A stretch of 64,000 nt of DNA, from the NCBI RefSeq assembly GCF_009908285.1, contig NZ_JAAARM010000021.1, forward strand, positions 59,854 through 123,853. Direction: 5' to 3'. Shown here piece by piece: positions 39,459-48,162 of the stretch (position 1 is the stretch's first letter; each line of letters starts with the position of its first letter). A model generated the notes under the pieces. It did no database searches and had not been told where the DNA came from. It saw only the letters and a list, made by a program, of their open reading frames with translations. Position numbers and translations under genes: made by a program. Source of the DNA: Pseudomonas sp. Fl4BN1. Lineage in GTDB: Bacteria > Pseudomonadota > Gammaproteobacteria > Pseudomonadales > Pseudomonadaceae.

Positions 39459-40265
39459 TCAACGCAGGTCAAGCACATCCTGCATGTCGTAAAGACCTGC
39501 CTCACGACCGTCCAGCCACAGGGCGGCACGTACCGCCCCCTTGGCAAAGGTCATGCGACTGGAGGCCTTGTGGGTAATCTCCAGACGCTCACCCTCAGTG
39601 GCGAACAGCACCGTGTGATCGCCCACCACATCGCCACCACGCACAGTGGCGAAACCAATGGTTTCACGCTCGCGCGCCCCGGTATGACCTTCACGACCGT
39701 AGACTGCAACCTGCTGCAGGTCACGCCCCAGAGCACTGGCAATCACCTCGCCCATGCGCAGAGCGGTACCCGACGGCGCATCGATCTTGTGCCGGTGATG
39801 GGCCTCGATGATTTCAATATCCGCATCATCACCCAACACCCGTGCAGCCATATCCAGCAGCTTCAGCGACAGGTTGACCCCAACACTGAAATTGGCAGCG
39901 AAGACGATTGGAATCTCCTTGCCCGCCTCTTCCAGCAACTGCTTTTCCTTGGTGCCCAGCCCCGTAGTGCCAATCACCATGGCCTTGCCCGCCTTGCGGC
40001 AGAACGTCAAGTTCTTGAGCATCACTTCCGGCAAGGTAAAGTCGATCAGCACATCGAATTCATCGACGACCTTTTCCAGGCTATCGGACATCGACACGCC
40101 AAGACGACCCAGGGATGCCAGCTCGCCTGCATCCGCACCCACCAGCGAACTGCCGGGCCGTACGATTGCCGCCGTCAACCCGGAGAGCGGCGAACGCAGC
40201 TGCACGGCCTCGACCAAGGTCTTGCCCATGCGCCCTGCGGCACCCATCACAGCTATACGTCGCAT
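39459..40265 (-). CDS. dapB: 4-hydroxy-tetrahydrodipicolinate reductase
   Basis: NAD(P)H-dependent enzyme of lysine and diaminopimelate synthesis, 268 residues. It has the dinucleotide-binding GAAGRMGKTL at 8-17 and the catalytic/substrate motif EAHHRHKIDAPSGTAL at about 155-170, with His-His and Lys. ATG 40265 with AAGGAG. It follows dnaJ by 10 bases and may share its transcript. Confidence 0.96.
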   Translation of the reverse strand: MRRIAVMGAAGRMGKTLVEAVQLRSPLSGLTAAIVRPGSSLVGADAGELASLGRLGVSMSDSLEKVVDEFDVLIDFTLPEVMLKNLTFCRKAGKAMVIGTTGLGTKEKQLLEEAGKEIPIVFAANFSVGVNLSLKLLDMAARVLGDDADIEIIEAHHRHKIDAPSGTALRMGEVIASALGRDLQQVAVYGREGHTGARERETIGFATVRGGDVVGDHTVLFATEGERLEITHKASSRMTFAKGAVRAALWLDGREAGLYDMQDVLDLR

Positions 40266-40275
40266 GCACTACTCC

Positions 40276-41400
40276 TTACAGGTCGCCAAAGAAGCGCTTG
40301 ACGCCCTCGAACCAGCCAGTGGTTTTCGGCGAGTGCGAATTGTCACCTTCCAGCGAACCACGCAACTCTTCCAGCAGCTCGCGCTGACGACGACTCAGAT
40401 TCACTGGCGTCTCCACCGCTACACGGCACATCAGGTCGCCGGCACCACCGCCACGCACCGGCGCAACACCCTTGCCACGGACCCGGAACTGCTTGCCAGT
40501 CTGCGTCCCCTCGGGAATCTTCAGCTTGACCCGACCATCCAGGGTCGGAATCTCCAACTCACCACCCAAGGCAGCATCGACGAAGCTGATAGGCACTTCA
40601 CAGAACAGATGCTTGCCATCACGCTGGAAGATCGAGTGTTCACGTACGTTGATCACTACATACAGGTCGCCAGTCGGACCGCCCTGGGCCCCTGCCTCAC
40701 CTTCACCGGACAGACGAATGCGGTCACCGGTATCAACACCCGCCGGCACTTTTACCGATAGTGTCTTGTACTCTTCGACCCGACCTTCGCCGTTGCACGA
40801 CTCGCACGGATCGGAAATGATCTTGCCCTGGCCATGGCAACGCGGACAGGTCTGCTGCACCGAGAAGAAGCCTTGCTGCATACGAACCTGACCAATACCG
40901 CCACAGGTCGGGCAAGTGACAGGCGACGAGCCCTTCTTGGCACCCGAACCATCGCACGGCTTGCAATTGACCAGTGTCGGCACACGGATATTCACCGTGG
41001 TGCCACGTACCGCCTCTTCCAGATTCAGCTCCAGGGTGTAACGCAGATCGCTGCCGCGCTGCGCGCCGCCACGGGAACCACCGCGACCACCACCAAAGAA
41101 ATCACTGAATACATCGCCGAAGATATCGGAGAAATTCTGACCACCAAAACCGGCACCGCCACCACCCATGCTCGGATCGACACCGGCATGACCGTACTGG
41201 TCATAAGCTGCACGCTTACTGGAATCGGACAGCACTTCGTAGGCCTCGTTGGCCTCTTTAAACATATCTTCCGACGCTTTGTCGCCGGGATTACGATCCG
41301 GGTGGTGCTTCATCGCCAGGCGACGATAAGCCTTTTTCAGCTCCGCCTCGCTGGTACCACGCTCCACACCCAATATTTCGTAATAGTCACGCTTTGCCAT
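40276..41400 (-). CDS. dnaJ: Chaperone protein DnaJ
   Basis: Hsp40 co-chaperone that stimulates DnaK ATPase. The 374 residues have a J domain at 1-70 with HPD (MKHHPDRNPG), a Gly/Phe-rich segment at about 75-110, four zinc-binding CxxCxGxG motifs (CKPCDGSG, CPTCGGIG, CPRCHGQG, CESCNGEG) at about 145-210, and C-terminal substrate-binding domains. The open frame extends to 41484, but MAKRDYYEILG from ATG 41400 is the true start. Confidence 0.97.
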   Translation of the reverse strand: MAKRDYYEILGVERGTSEAELKKAYRRLAMKHHPDRNPGDKASEDMFKEANEAYEVLSDSSKRAAYDQYGHAGVDPSMGGGGAGFGGQNFSDIFGDVFSDFFGGGRGGSRGGAQRGSDLRYTLELNLEEAVRGTTVNIRVPTLVNCKPCDGSGAKKGSSPVTCPTCGGIGQVRMQQGFFSVQQTCPRCHGQGKIISDPCESCNGEGRVEEYKTLSVKVPAGVDTGDRIRLSGEGEAGAQGGPTGDLYVVINVREHSIFQRDGKHLFCEVPISFVDAALGGELEIPTLDGRVKLKIPEGTQTGKQFRVRGKGVAPVRGGGAGDLMCRVAVETPVNLSRRQRELLEELRGSLEGDNSHSPKTTGWFEGVKRFFGDL

Positions 41401-41722
41401 AAGTCTTTGCACTCTTAAGGACGTCCGGCAAACCCTCCTGAGCTCTGCCAAACTCGCTGAGCCCCAATACAGGCCCGGACCCAACTCACGTCAATTCAAC
41501 GATCCTGGTCTTGGATAGCCAACCCGGTTACAGGCCGACAATTGCGATCATCACAGTCGAAAAGCAGGAGCTTCTCCGACCCGACCGCCTGCGCACAAAC
41601 GAAGCTTGTACGCCGTCATAAATTCGCTGACGCCAGACACGCCAACGCGGGAGCAAGCTCCCGCGCGGCGACATCCTACCAGTCACCGCCTTAAGGCAGT
41701 CAACCGGCCGACCAACAAGCCA
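41401..41722. other. dnaK-dnaJ intergenic region
   Basis: 322 bases. It contains a GCCTTAAGGC palindrome (41688-41697) shortly after the dnaK stop and the short repeat at 41646-41665. No convincing sigma-32 promoter or gene was found, so dnaJ is probably read partly through from dnaK. Confidence 0.55.
41646..41665. repeat. Short Pseudomonas palindromic repeat
   Basis: CGCGGGAGC-AA-GCTCCCGCG, a 9-bp stem. The gggagcaagctccc core is typical of small repeats scattered between genes in the P. fluorescens group. Confidence 0.7.
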
Positions 41723-43639
41723 TTACTTGTGGTCTTTTACTTCTTCGAACTCGGCGTCGACAACGTCGTCGGCTTTTTCAGCAGACTCGGCGTGAGGCGC
41801 CGCGCCTTCTGCAGGCTGAGCCTGTTCGGCGTACATCTTCTGGGCAACCGGAGCCGAAACTTTCGACAGCTCTTCGACCTTGGCTTCGATGGCAGCCTTG
41901 TCGTCGCCTTTGATGGCAGCTTCCAGGGCAACTACAGCAGCCTCGATAGCGGTCTTCTCTTCGGCGGTCACTTTGTCACCGGCGTCAGCCACCATCTTGC
42001 GAGTCGAGTGCACCAGCGCATCACCCTGGTTACGGGCAGTGGCCAGCTCTTCGAACTTGCGGTCTTCGTCAGCGTTGGTTTCAGCATCACGAATCATCTG
42101 CTGAATCTCTTCCTCGGACAGACCGGAGTTGGCCTTGATCACAATGGACTGAGTCTTGCCGGTGGCCTTGTCTTTGGCACCTACGTGCAGAATGCCGTTG
42201 GCGTCGATATCAAAGGTCACTTCGATTTGTGGCACGCCACGTGGAGCTGGTGGGATCTCAGCCAGGTCGAACTTGCCCAAGGACTTGTTCTGACCGGCTT
42301 GCTTACGCTCACCTTGCAGCACGTGAATGGTTACAGCGCCCTGATTGTCATCGGCAGTCGAGAACACTTGCGATTTCTTGGTAGGAATCGTGGTGTTTTT
42401 CTCGATCAGCGCGGTCATCACGCCACCCATGGTTTCGATACCGAGGGTCAGCGGGCTAACGTCCAGCAGCAGAACGTCTTTCACGTCACCTGCCAGAACC
42501 GCGCCTTGGATAGCAGCGCCCATGGCAACTGCCTCATCCGGGTTAACGTCTTTGCGTGCTTCTTTACCGAAGAACTCGGTCACCAACTTCTGAACCAGTG
42601 GCATACGGGTCTGACCGCCGACCAGGATCACATCGTTGATCGCGCCAACGTCGATACCGGAGTCTTTCAGAGCGATGCGGCAAGGCTCGATGGTGCGCTG
42701 AACCAGATCTTCAACCAGAGCTTCCAACTTGGCGCGAGAAATTTTCACGTTCAAGTGCTTAGGACCAGTGGCGTCTGCAGTGATGTACGGCAGGTTCACG
42801 TCGGTCTGCAAGCTGGAGGACAGCTCGATCTTGGCTTTCTCAGCAGCTTCTTTCAGGCGCTGCATCGCCAGCGGGTCACCCTTGAGGTTCATGCCGCTTT
42901 CTTTCTTGAACTCTTCCACGAGGTAGTCGATCAGACGAATATCGAAGTCTTCACCACCCAGGAAGGTGTCACCGTTGGTAGCCAGCACTTCGAACTGGTG
43001 CTCGCCGTCCACTTCAGCAATCTCGATCACGGAAACGTCGAAAGTACCGCCGCCCAGGTCATAAACGATCACGGTGTGATCGCCCTTGGCCTTGTCCATG
43101 CCGTAAGCCAGAGCAGCCGCGGTTGGCTCGTTGATGATACGTTTCACGTCCAGACCAGCAATGCGGCCGGCGTCCTTGGTCGCTTGGCGCTGGCTGTCGT
43201 TGAAGTAGGCCGGAACGGTGATCACCGCTTCAGTCACTGGCTCGCCGAGGTAGTCTTCGGCGGTCTTCTTCATCTTCTTCAGAATTTCAGCCGAGATTTG
43301 TGGCGGCGACATTTTCTGGCCGTTCACTTCTACCCAGGCGTCGCTGTTGTCAGCCTTGACGATCTTGTAAGGGACCATCTGGATATCTTTCTGCACAACT
43401 TCTTCGTCAAAACGACGACCGATCAGACGCTTTACCGCGTACAGGGTGTTGTGCGGGTTGGTGACAGCCTGACGCTTGGCCGACTGACCTACCAGAATCT
43501 CGCCATCGTTGGCGTACGCAATGATCGACGGGGTGGTACGAGTGCCTTCGGCGTTTTCGATGACTTTTACGTTGCCGTTTTCAAGAATGGAGACGCACGA
43601 GTTGGTGGTCCCCAAGTCAATACCGATAATCTTGCCCAT
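41723..43639 (-). CDS. dnaK: Molecular chaperone DnaK (Hsp70)
   Basis: ATP-driven protein-folding chaperone, 638 residues. The nucleotide-binding domain at 1-385 contains IGIDLGTTNSCV and VYDLGGGTFDVS; the substrate-binding domain at about 390-500 follows, then a helical lid and a disordered acidic tail ending EEVKDHK, which keeps the EEVKD-type motif. ATG 43639 with GGGAGAG. It is expressed from a clear sigma-32 promoter at the end of grpE. Confidence 0.98.
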   Translation of the reverse strand: MGKIIGIDLGTTNSCVSILENGNVKVIENAEGTRTTPSIIAYANDGEILVGQSAKRQAVTNPHNTLYAVKRLIGRRFDEEVVQKDIQMVPYKIVKADNSDAWVEVNGQKMSPPQISAEILKKMKKTAEDYLGEPVTEAVITVPAYFNDSQRQATKDAGRIAGLDVKRIINEPTAAALAYGMDKAKGDHTVIVYDLGGGTFDVSVIEIAEVDGEHQFEVLATNGDTFLGGEDFDIRLIDYLVEEFKKESGMNLKGDPLAMQRLKEAAEKAKIELSSSLQTDVNLPYITADATGPKHLNVKISRAKLEALVEDLVQRTIEPCRIALKDSGIDVGAINDVILVGGQTRMPLVQKLVTEFFGKEARKDVNPDEAVAMGAAIQGAVLAGDVKDVLLLDVSPLTLGIETMGGVMTALIEKNTTIPTKKSQVFSTADDNQGAVTIHVLQGERKQAGQNKSLGKFDLAEIPPAPRGVPQIEVTFDIDANGILHVGAKDKATGKTQSIVIKANSGLSEEEIQQMIRDAETNADEDRKFEELATARNQGDALVHSTRKMVADAGDKVTAEEKTAIEAAVVALEAAIKGDDKAAIEAKVEELSKVSAPVAQKMYAEQAQPAEGAAPHAESAEKADDVVDAEFEEVKDHK

Positions 43640-43718
43640 GTTAGCTCTCCCGAAACTTTGGATTTGGATGCCGCAGTTGTGGTGGCAAACTGCGGTAGCA
43701 CTTAAACGCTTGACTGAT

Positions 43719-43746
43719 AAATGGGGGCTCTACAGCCGTTTTCAAG
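43719..43746 (-). promoter_or_regulatory. Sigma-32 heat-shock promoter of dnaK
   Basis: On the minus strand CTTGAAA (43740-43746), a 13-base spacer, then CCCCATTT (43719-43726), an almost perfect sigma-32 promoter 80 bases before the dnaK ATG. The -35 element contains the grpE stop codon TGA (43742-43744). Confidence 0.88.
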
Positions 43747-44308
43747 CCTTTTCGTCAATCGAAGGCGAAACCGGTGCAGGAACCTTGCTGACCACGACCA
43801 TGGCCGGGCGCAGCAGGCGACCATTGAGCTGGTAGCCCTTCTGGAACACCTTAAGAACACTATTCGGCTCCACATCCGCGCTTTCCTGCATGGCCATGGC
43901 CTGATGCTGTTCAGCGTTGAAGGGTTCACCGTGAGGATCAATGCTTTCCAATTGATAACGCTTGAGCGTGTCGTGGAACATCTTCAAGGTCAGCTCGATA
44001 CCTTCACGCATCGGACGGATGCTCTCGTCATCCGGATTGGACAACTCCAGACCACGCTCCAGGCTATCGATCACCGGCAACAGGTCACCGGCAAACTTCT
44101 CGAGAGCAAACTTGTGAGCCTTTTCTACATCCTGCTCGGCGCGACGGCGGACGTTCTGCAGATCAGCCGCAACACGCAAAGCCTGATCCTGCGCACCAGC
44201 CAGTTGCTCTTCGAGCACTTGTACACGAGCCACCAGGTCTTCACCCGAAGCGTCGGGAGCCTGATTGGCGTCTAGATTTTGCGTATCCAGCGTCTGTTCG
44301 TCAGCCAT
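43742..44308 (-). CDS. grpE: Nucleotide exchange factor GrpE
   Basis: Dimeric cofactor that releases ADP from DnaK; 188 residues. It has an acidic disordered N-terminus (about 1-30), a long coiled coil (about 30-95), and a C-terminal beta domain (LQKGYQLNGRLLRPAMVVVSK). ATG 44308 has AAAGGAG. It precedes dnaK and dnaJ on the same strand and has its own sigma-32 promoter. It is divergent from recN. Confidence 0.97.
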   Translation of the reverse strand: MADEQTLDTQNLDANQAPDASGEDLVARVQVLEEQLAGAQDQALRVAADLQNVRRRAEQDVEKAHKFALEKFAGDLLPVIDSLERGLELSNPDDESIRPMREGIELTLKMFHDTLKRYQLESIDPHGEPFNAEQHQAMAMQESADVEPNSVLKVFQKGYQLNGRLLRPAMVVVSKVPAPVSPSIDEKA

Positions 44309-44361
44309 GAAATTCTCCTTTCAATAACGTCTGTGAGCCAGGCTCACTCTTCTGTCCAGCT

Positions 44362-44389
44362 ATATGGGGTCGCATTTTCACGGTTCAAG
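44362..44389 (-). promoter_or_regulatory. Sigma-32 heat-shock promoter of grpE
   Basis: On the minus strand CTTGAAC (44383-44389), a 13-base spacer, then CCCCATAT (44362-44369), 54 bases before the grpE ATG. It has the same spacing as the dnaK promoter. Confidence 0.87.
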
Positions 44390-44518
44390 TCCGAAGCCGC
44401 CGCAAAAGTCATTCCGACCCAAGAAAACCCGCCCACGGCCATTCCCGAACGCACTAAACAATCAAAATGACCAAGCCAATCGAGCTAAGGGAAAGCATTG
44501 TCAGCCCGAAACAAAACA

Positions 44519-44534
44519 CTGTATAAATAACCAG
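44519..44534 (+). promoter_or_regulatory. LexA (SOS) box upstream of recN
   Basis: CTGTATAAATAACCAG fits the CTG-N10-CAG LexA consensus with an AT-rich centre. It lies 25 bases before the recN ATG, predicting SOS induction of recN. Confidence 0.88.
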
Positions 44535-44558
44535 ACATTCAGTTTGGGAGCGGCCTTA

Positions 44559-46232
44559 ATGCTGGTGCACCTGTCCGTACACAATTACGCCATCGTCGAA
44601 CACCTGGATCTGGAACTGGATCGAGGGATGAGCGTTATTACCGGTGAGACCGGCGCCGGCAAGTCGATCATGCTCGACGCGCTCGGCCTGACCCTGGGCG
44701 ATCGCGCCGACAGCGGCGTGGTACGGCCAGGAGCGGACAAGGCCGACATCCTCGCCACATTCGATCTGGCGGATATTCCGGAAGCTCGTGCCTGGCTAGC
44801 CGAGCGCGACCTGGACAACGACGGCCCCTGCATCCTGCGCCGGCTCATCACTACCGAAGGTCGCTCGCGCGGTTATATCAACGGTACGCCCTGCCCGCTT
44901 GGAGACCTCAAAGCGCTGGGCGAACTACTGATCGATATCCACAGCCAGCACGAGCACCAGTCACTGCTGAAGACCGATACCCATCGGCGCCTGCTGGATG
45001 AGTATGCCGGCGCCACCGATCTTGCCCGCCAGGTACAGCTAGCCGCCCAACGCTGGCGCCAGACCCGCCTGGAACTCGAGCGCTTGTCCAATTCCGGCGA
45101 TGAGCAGAGGGCCAGGCATCAGTTGCTCAGCTATCAGCTGGAGGAACTGGAAAACCTCGGACTGGGGGAAAACGAACTTGAGGAGCTGGAGCAGGAACAC
45201 AAGAACCTGACCAATGCCGAGGCCTTGCTGGGCATCTGCCGCCAAGTGGTGGAGCAATGCAGTGAAAGTGATTCAGGCAATGTCCTCAACGCCCTGACCG
45301 TCAGCCTCAACCGTTTATCCAGTATCGGCAACTCATCGGGCTCGCTGGGCGAAGCCACCAACCTACTGGCCAGCGCGCAAATCCAGGTGGAGGAAGCAGT
45401 CGGCGAATTGAACCGCTTCCTTGATCACTTTGACGCCGACCCGGCACGCCTGCAGCAACTCGAAGAGCGCCTGGACTCCATCTACACACTGGCGCGCAAA
45501 CATCGCATCCAACCCTTCGAACTGGCTGCAATGCAGCAAACCCTGCTGGACGAGATCGAGAGCCTGGACGCCAACGACGAATCCATCGAGCGTCTCGGCG
45601 AGGAACTGCAGTCGTTCGCCCGGCATTACCACGAGAAAGCCAAGGACCTGAGCCTACTGCGCCAACAGGCGGCAACTAGCCTGGCCAACCTGGTCGAGCT
45701 GGAAATTCAGCGCCTGGGCATGCCTGGTGGCCGTTTCACCATCGAGTTACATGCCAACACCAGCGATGAGTTGCTGCCCAACGGCCTGGAGCAAGTCGAA
45801 TTACTGGTCAGCGCCAACCCTGGCCAACCCCTCAAGGCCCTGGCCAAAGTTGCCTCGGGTGGCGAACTGTCACGTATCAGCCTGGCGATCCAGGTCATCA
45901 CCGCACAGACCTCTAGGGTTCCAACCCTGGTATTCGACGAAGTCGATGTAGGGATTGGCGGCCCTACCGCGGAGATCGTCGGCCAACTGTTGCGCCGCCT
46001 GGGAGAGCGCGGCCAAGTACTGACCGTCACTCACCTGCCCCAAGTCGCCGCCCAGGGACACCAGCACCTGTTCGTACACAAGGTGCGCGGCAGCAATGCG
46101 ACACATACCGCGGTTTCCAAGCTGGGCAAGAACGAAAGAGTCGAGGAAGTTGCCCGAATGCTCGGCGGTATCGACTTGACCAAGGAGTCGCTGGCCCACG
46201 CCAAAAAAATGGTGGTGACCACCAAGGCCTGA
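44559..46232 (+). CDS. recN: DNA repair protein RecN
   Basis: SMC-like ATPase for double-strand-break repair, 557 residues. Walker A GETGAGKS lies near residue 30, followed by a long central coiled coil (about 150-370) and C-terminal ABC signature and Walker B (ASGGELSRISLAIQ; PTLVFDEVDVGIGG). The open frame reaches back to 44364, but MLVHLSVHNYAIVEHL from ATG 44559 is the conserved start, with GGGAG upstream and a LexA box at a typical distance. Confidence 0.97.
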   Translation: MLVHLSVHNYAIVEHLDLELDRGMSVITGETGAGKSIMLDALGLTLGDRADSGVVRPGADKADILATFDLADIPEARAWLAERDLDNDGPCILRRLITTEGRSRGYINGTPCPLGDLKALGELLIDIHSQHEHQSLLKTDTHRRLLDEYAGATDLARQVQLAAQRWRQTRLELERLSNSGDEQRARHQLLSYQLEELENLGLGENELEELEQEHKNLTNAEALLGICRQVVEQCSESDSGNVLNALTVSLNRLSSIGNSSGSLGEATNLLASAQIQVEEAVGELNRFLDHFDADPARLQQLEERLDSIYTLARKHRIQPFELAAMQQTLLDEIESLDANDESIERLGEELQSFARHYHEKAKDLSLLRQQAATSLANLVELEIQRLGMPGGRFTIELHANTSDELLPNGLEQVELLVSANPGQPLKALAKVASGGELSRISLAIQVITAQTSRVPTLVFDEVDVGIGGPTAEIVGQLLRRLGERGQVLTVTHLPQVAAQGHQHLFVHKVRGSNATHTAVSKLGKNERVEEVARMLGGIDLTKESLAHAKKMVVTTKA

Positions 46233-46262
46233 ATCTTGAGCGCTTCTTTTATATAGAAAACA

Positions 46263-46288
46263 CGAAGGCGACCCTGAGGTCGCCTTCG
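46263..46288. terminator. Bidirectional terminator between recN and fur
   Basis: CGAAGGCGACC-CTGA-GGTCGCCTTCG, an 11-bp perfect stem between convergent genes. On the minus strand it is followed by TGTTTTC, serving fur; on the plus strand by ATCGTTTC, weaker. Confidence 0.85.
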
Positions 46289-46322
46289 ATCGTTTCACGA
46301 CCAGGAAAGTCGCTTGAGAGGC

Positions 46323-46727
46323 TTACTTCTTCTTGCGCACATACAGTACAAGATTGTGATCCACCAACTCGAAACCGTGCTTTTCGACAATCGCCTTCTG
46401 AAGCTTTTCGATTTCTTCGTCGAAGAACTCGATCACTTCACCAGACTCCACGTTGACCATATGGTCGTGGTGACCGCCATCCGCCAGCTCGAATACCGCG
46501 TGACCGCCATCAAAGTTATGGCGCACCACTAAACCGGCAGCCTCGAATTGAGTCAGTACACGGTAAACCGTGGCCAGACCCACATCCTCGCCAGCTTCCA
46601 TCAGCGCCTTGTAAACATCTTCAGCGCTCATGTGCCGCTGCTCAGTGGAATCGAGCATTTGTAGAATTTTGACCCGTGGCAGAGTCACTTTAAGGCCGGC
46701 TTTACGTAGTTCGCTATTTTCAACCAT
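46323..46727 (-). CDS. fur: Ferric uptake regulator Fur
   Basis: Iron-dependent repressor of siderophore and iron-uptake genes, 134 residues. It has an N-terminal winged helix (LRKAGLKVTLPRVKILQML; GLATVYRVLTQFE) and a C-terminal dimer/metal domain with HHDHMVNVESGEVIEF. The sequence contains no cysteine at all, so the structural CxxC zinc site of enterobacterial Fur is absent, as is broadly true in Pseudomonas. The open frame extends to 46823, but ATG 46727 gives the conserved MVENSELRK start. It is divergent from omlA across 98 bp. Confidence 0.97.
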   Translation of the reverse strand: MVENSELRKAGLKVTLPRVKILQMLDSTEQRHMSAEDVYKALMEAGEDVGLATVYRVLTQFEAAGLVVRHNFDGGHAVFELADGGHHDHMVNVESGEVIEFFDEEIEKLQKAIVEKHGFELVDHNLVLYVRKKK

Positions 46728-46825
46728 GGTCAGCTTTCTCGCCGATGCTGCTTCGCAGCTTCTCTTAATGCGGGTATGATCGGGGTTTACGTTGTCCCAG
46801 CCAAGATAGTGGAAGTCGCCCACCG

Positions 46826-47353
46826 ATGCAAAACACCAAGCTCTTGCTAACCAGTTTCACCTTCGTGGGACTGCTCGCACTCGCCGGTTGTTCATTCCCC
46901 GGGGTTTACAAAATCGACATCCAGCAGGGCAATGTCGTCACGCAGGACATGATAGACCAGTTGCGTCCGGGAATGACCCGACGACAAGTAAGGTTTATCA
47001 TGGGCAACCCCCTGTTGACCGACACGTTCCACGCCGATCGCTGGGATTATCTGTACAGCCTGCAACCTGGTGGCGGTGAACGCCAACAGGAACGCGTCAG
47101 CGTGATCTTCAACGGCAACGACCAATTGGTCAGCCTGGCCGGCGACTTCATGCCGGGTGTAAGTCGCGACGAAGCCTTGCTAGGCAAGGACAGCGCCAAC
47201 ACCGTCACCGCGCCTGCCCAGAACGTCGAAAAACCAAAAGCCGAGAAGCCAGCCAAACCAGGCTCTCTGCTCGACCAGATTCAGAAGGATGTGGACGGCG
47301 TCAAAACCGTTCCGGTACCAACACCTGAACCACTGGACACTTCGCCAGAATAA
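46826..47353 (+). CDS. bamE: Outer-membrane assembly lipoprotein OmlA/BamE
   Basis: Lipoprotein subunit of the BAM complex that inserts outer-membrane proteins; called OmlA in Pseudomonas. The 175 residues have a lipoprotein signal with lipobox LAGC (Cys22), a BamE (SmpA/OmlA) domain at about 30-115 (QGNVVTQDMIDQLRPGMTRRQVRFIMG), and a Lys/Pro-rich tail of about 50 residues that makes it longer than E. coli BamE. It is divergent from fur with a shared promoter region, an arrangement known in P. aeruginosa. Confidence 0.95.
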   Translation: MQNTKLLLTSFTFVGLLALAGCSFPGVYKIDIQQGNVVTQDMIDQLRPGMTRRQVRFIMGNPLLTDTFHADRWDYLYSLQPGGGERQQERVSVIFNGNDQLVSLAGDFMPGVSRDEALLGKDSANTVTAPAQNVEKPKAEKPAKPGSLLDQIQKDVDGVKTVPVPTPEPLDTSPE

Positions 47354-47366
47354 TTTCTGCCGACAT

Positions 47367-47396
47367 AAAAAAGCCCGGGCATGCCCGGGTTTTTTA
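47367..47396 (+). terminator. Terminator between omlA and rnfH
   Basis: The CCCGGGCATGCCCGGG palindrome (47374-47389) is flanked by AAAAAAG and TTTTTTATTG, so it can terminate in both directions for the convergent omlA and rnfH-ratA transcripts. Confidence 0.92.
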
Positions 47397-47413
47397 TTGT
47401 TTGTCACAAAAAA

Positions 47414-47728
47414 TCACTGTTCTCGCTTACGCGCCTCAGCAGCCTTAAGTGCCCGCAAACGTCGTACCTCTTTTGGATCAGCCAACAGCGGACGATAGAT
47501 TTCGATCCGATCCCCCGCCTGAATCACATGCCGCTCAGGATCAATGATCTGCTTGCCGAAGATCCCTACCGGACAACTCGCCAGATCCAACTCCGGGAAC
47601 TGCTCCTCTATAGAAGAAGCCAGCAACGCCGTGCGCAGAGTTACACCATCAGGCACATCCACCTTGAGCAGCAACTGACGATCAACCGCAGCGTAAACCA
47701 CTTCGATCGTTATCAGGGACTCAGCCAT
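47414..47728 (-). CDS. rnfH: RnfH family protein (UPF0125)
   Basis: 104-residue small protein with a ubiquitin-like beta-grasp fold by family (ITIEVVYAAVDRQLLLKVDVPDG; DRIEIYRPLLADPKEVRR). The function is unclear; it pairs with ratA in many gammaproteobacteria and is also called RatB in E. coli. Its ATG overlaps the ratA end by eight bases, so it is coupled to ratA. A basic tail (RRLRALKAAEARKREQ) ends the protein. Confidence 0.92.
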   Translation of the reverse strand: MAESLITIEVVYAAVDRQLLLKVDVPDGVTLRTALLASSIEEQFPELDLASCPVGIFGKQIIDPERHVIQAGDRIEIYRPLLADPKEVRRLRALKAAEARKREQ

Positions 47729-48155
47729 GCAGTTGCTTGGCCCTCTGGCAGAATGCGTCCATCAGGGTATTCGCCGCCTGATTGAACAGCGGCCCCAATG
47801 TGGCACGCACCAAAGGCCCAGCGTAATCGAAGGACAGATCAAGACTGATCTTGCAGGCCTTCTCCCCCAATGGCTTGAACACCCACACACCGTGCAATTG
47901 ATTGAACGGCCCCTCTTCCAGATTCATCTCGATCGAATGCCCTGGCACCAGGATATTGCGGGTAACAAAACGCTGGCTCATTCCACCCTTGGCCACTGCC
48001 AGGCTCGCGCGCATCTGCTCTTCGCTGCTTTCCAGCACCTGCGCAGAAGAACACCAAGGAAGAAACTCCGGATACCGGGCCACATCGTTGACCAGGTCAT
48101 AGAGGAACTGCGCCGGATAGGGCAGAAGGGCCGAGCGTTGAATATGGGTCGTCAT
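47721..48155 (-). CDS. ratA: RatA family START-domain protein
   Basis: 144-residue protein of the COQ10/polyketide-cyclase (START-like) family, with SALLPYPAQFLYDLVNDVARYPEFLPWCSSAQVLE in the N-terminal half. In E. coli RatA has been described as inhibiting 70S ribosome association, and eukaryotic relatives bind coenzyme Q; either role is possible. The open frame extends to 48215, but ATG 48155 gives the MTTHIQRSALL start. It starts eight bases after the transporter gene stop and is next to divergent smpB, as is usual. Confidence 0.92.
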   Translation of the reverse strand: MTTHIQRSALLPYPAQFLYDLVNDVARYPEFLPWCSSAQVLESSEEQMRASLAVAKGGMSQRFVTRNILVPGHSIEMNLEEGPFNQLHGVWVFKPLGEKACKISLDLSFDYAGPLVRATLGPLFNQAANTLMDAFCQRAKQLHG

Positions 48156-48162
48156 GTGAGCT

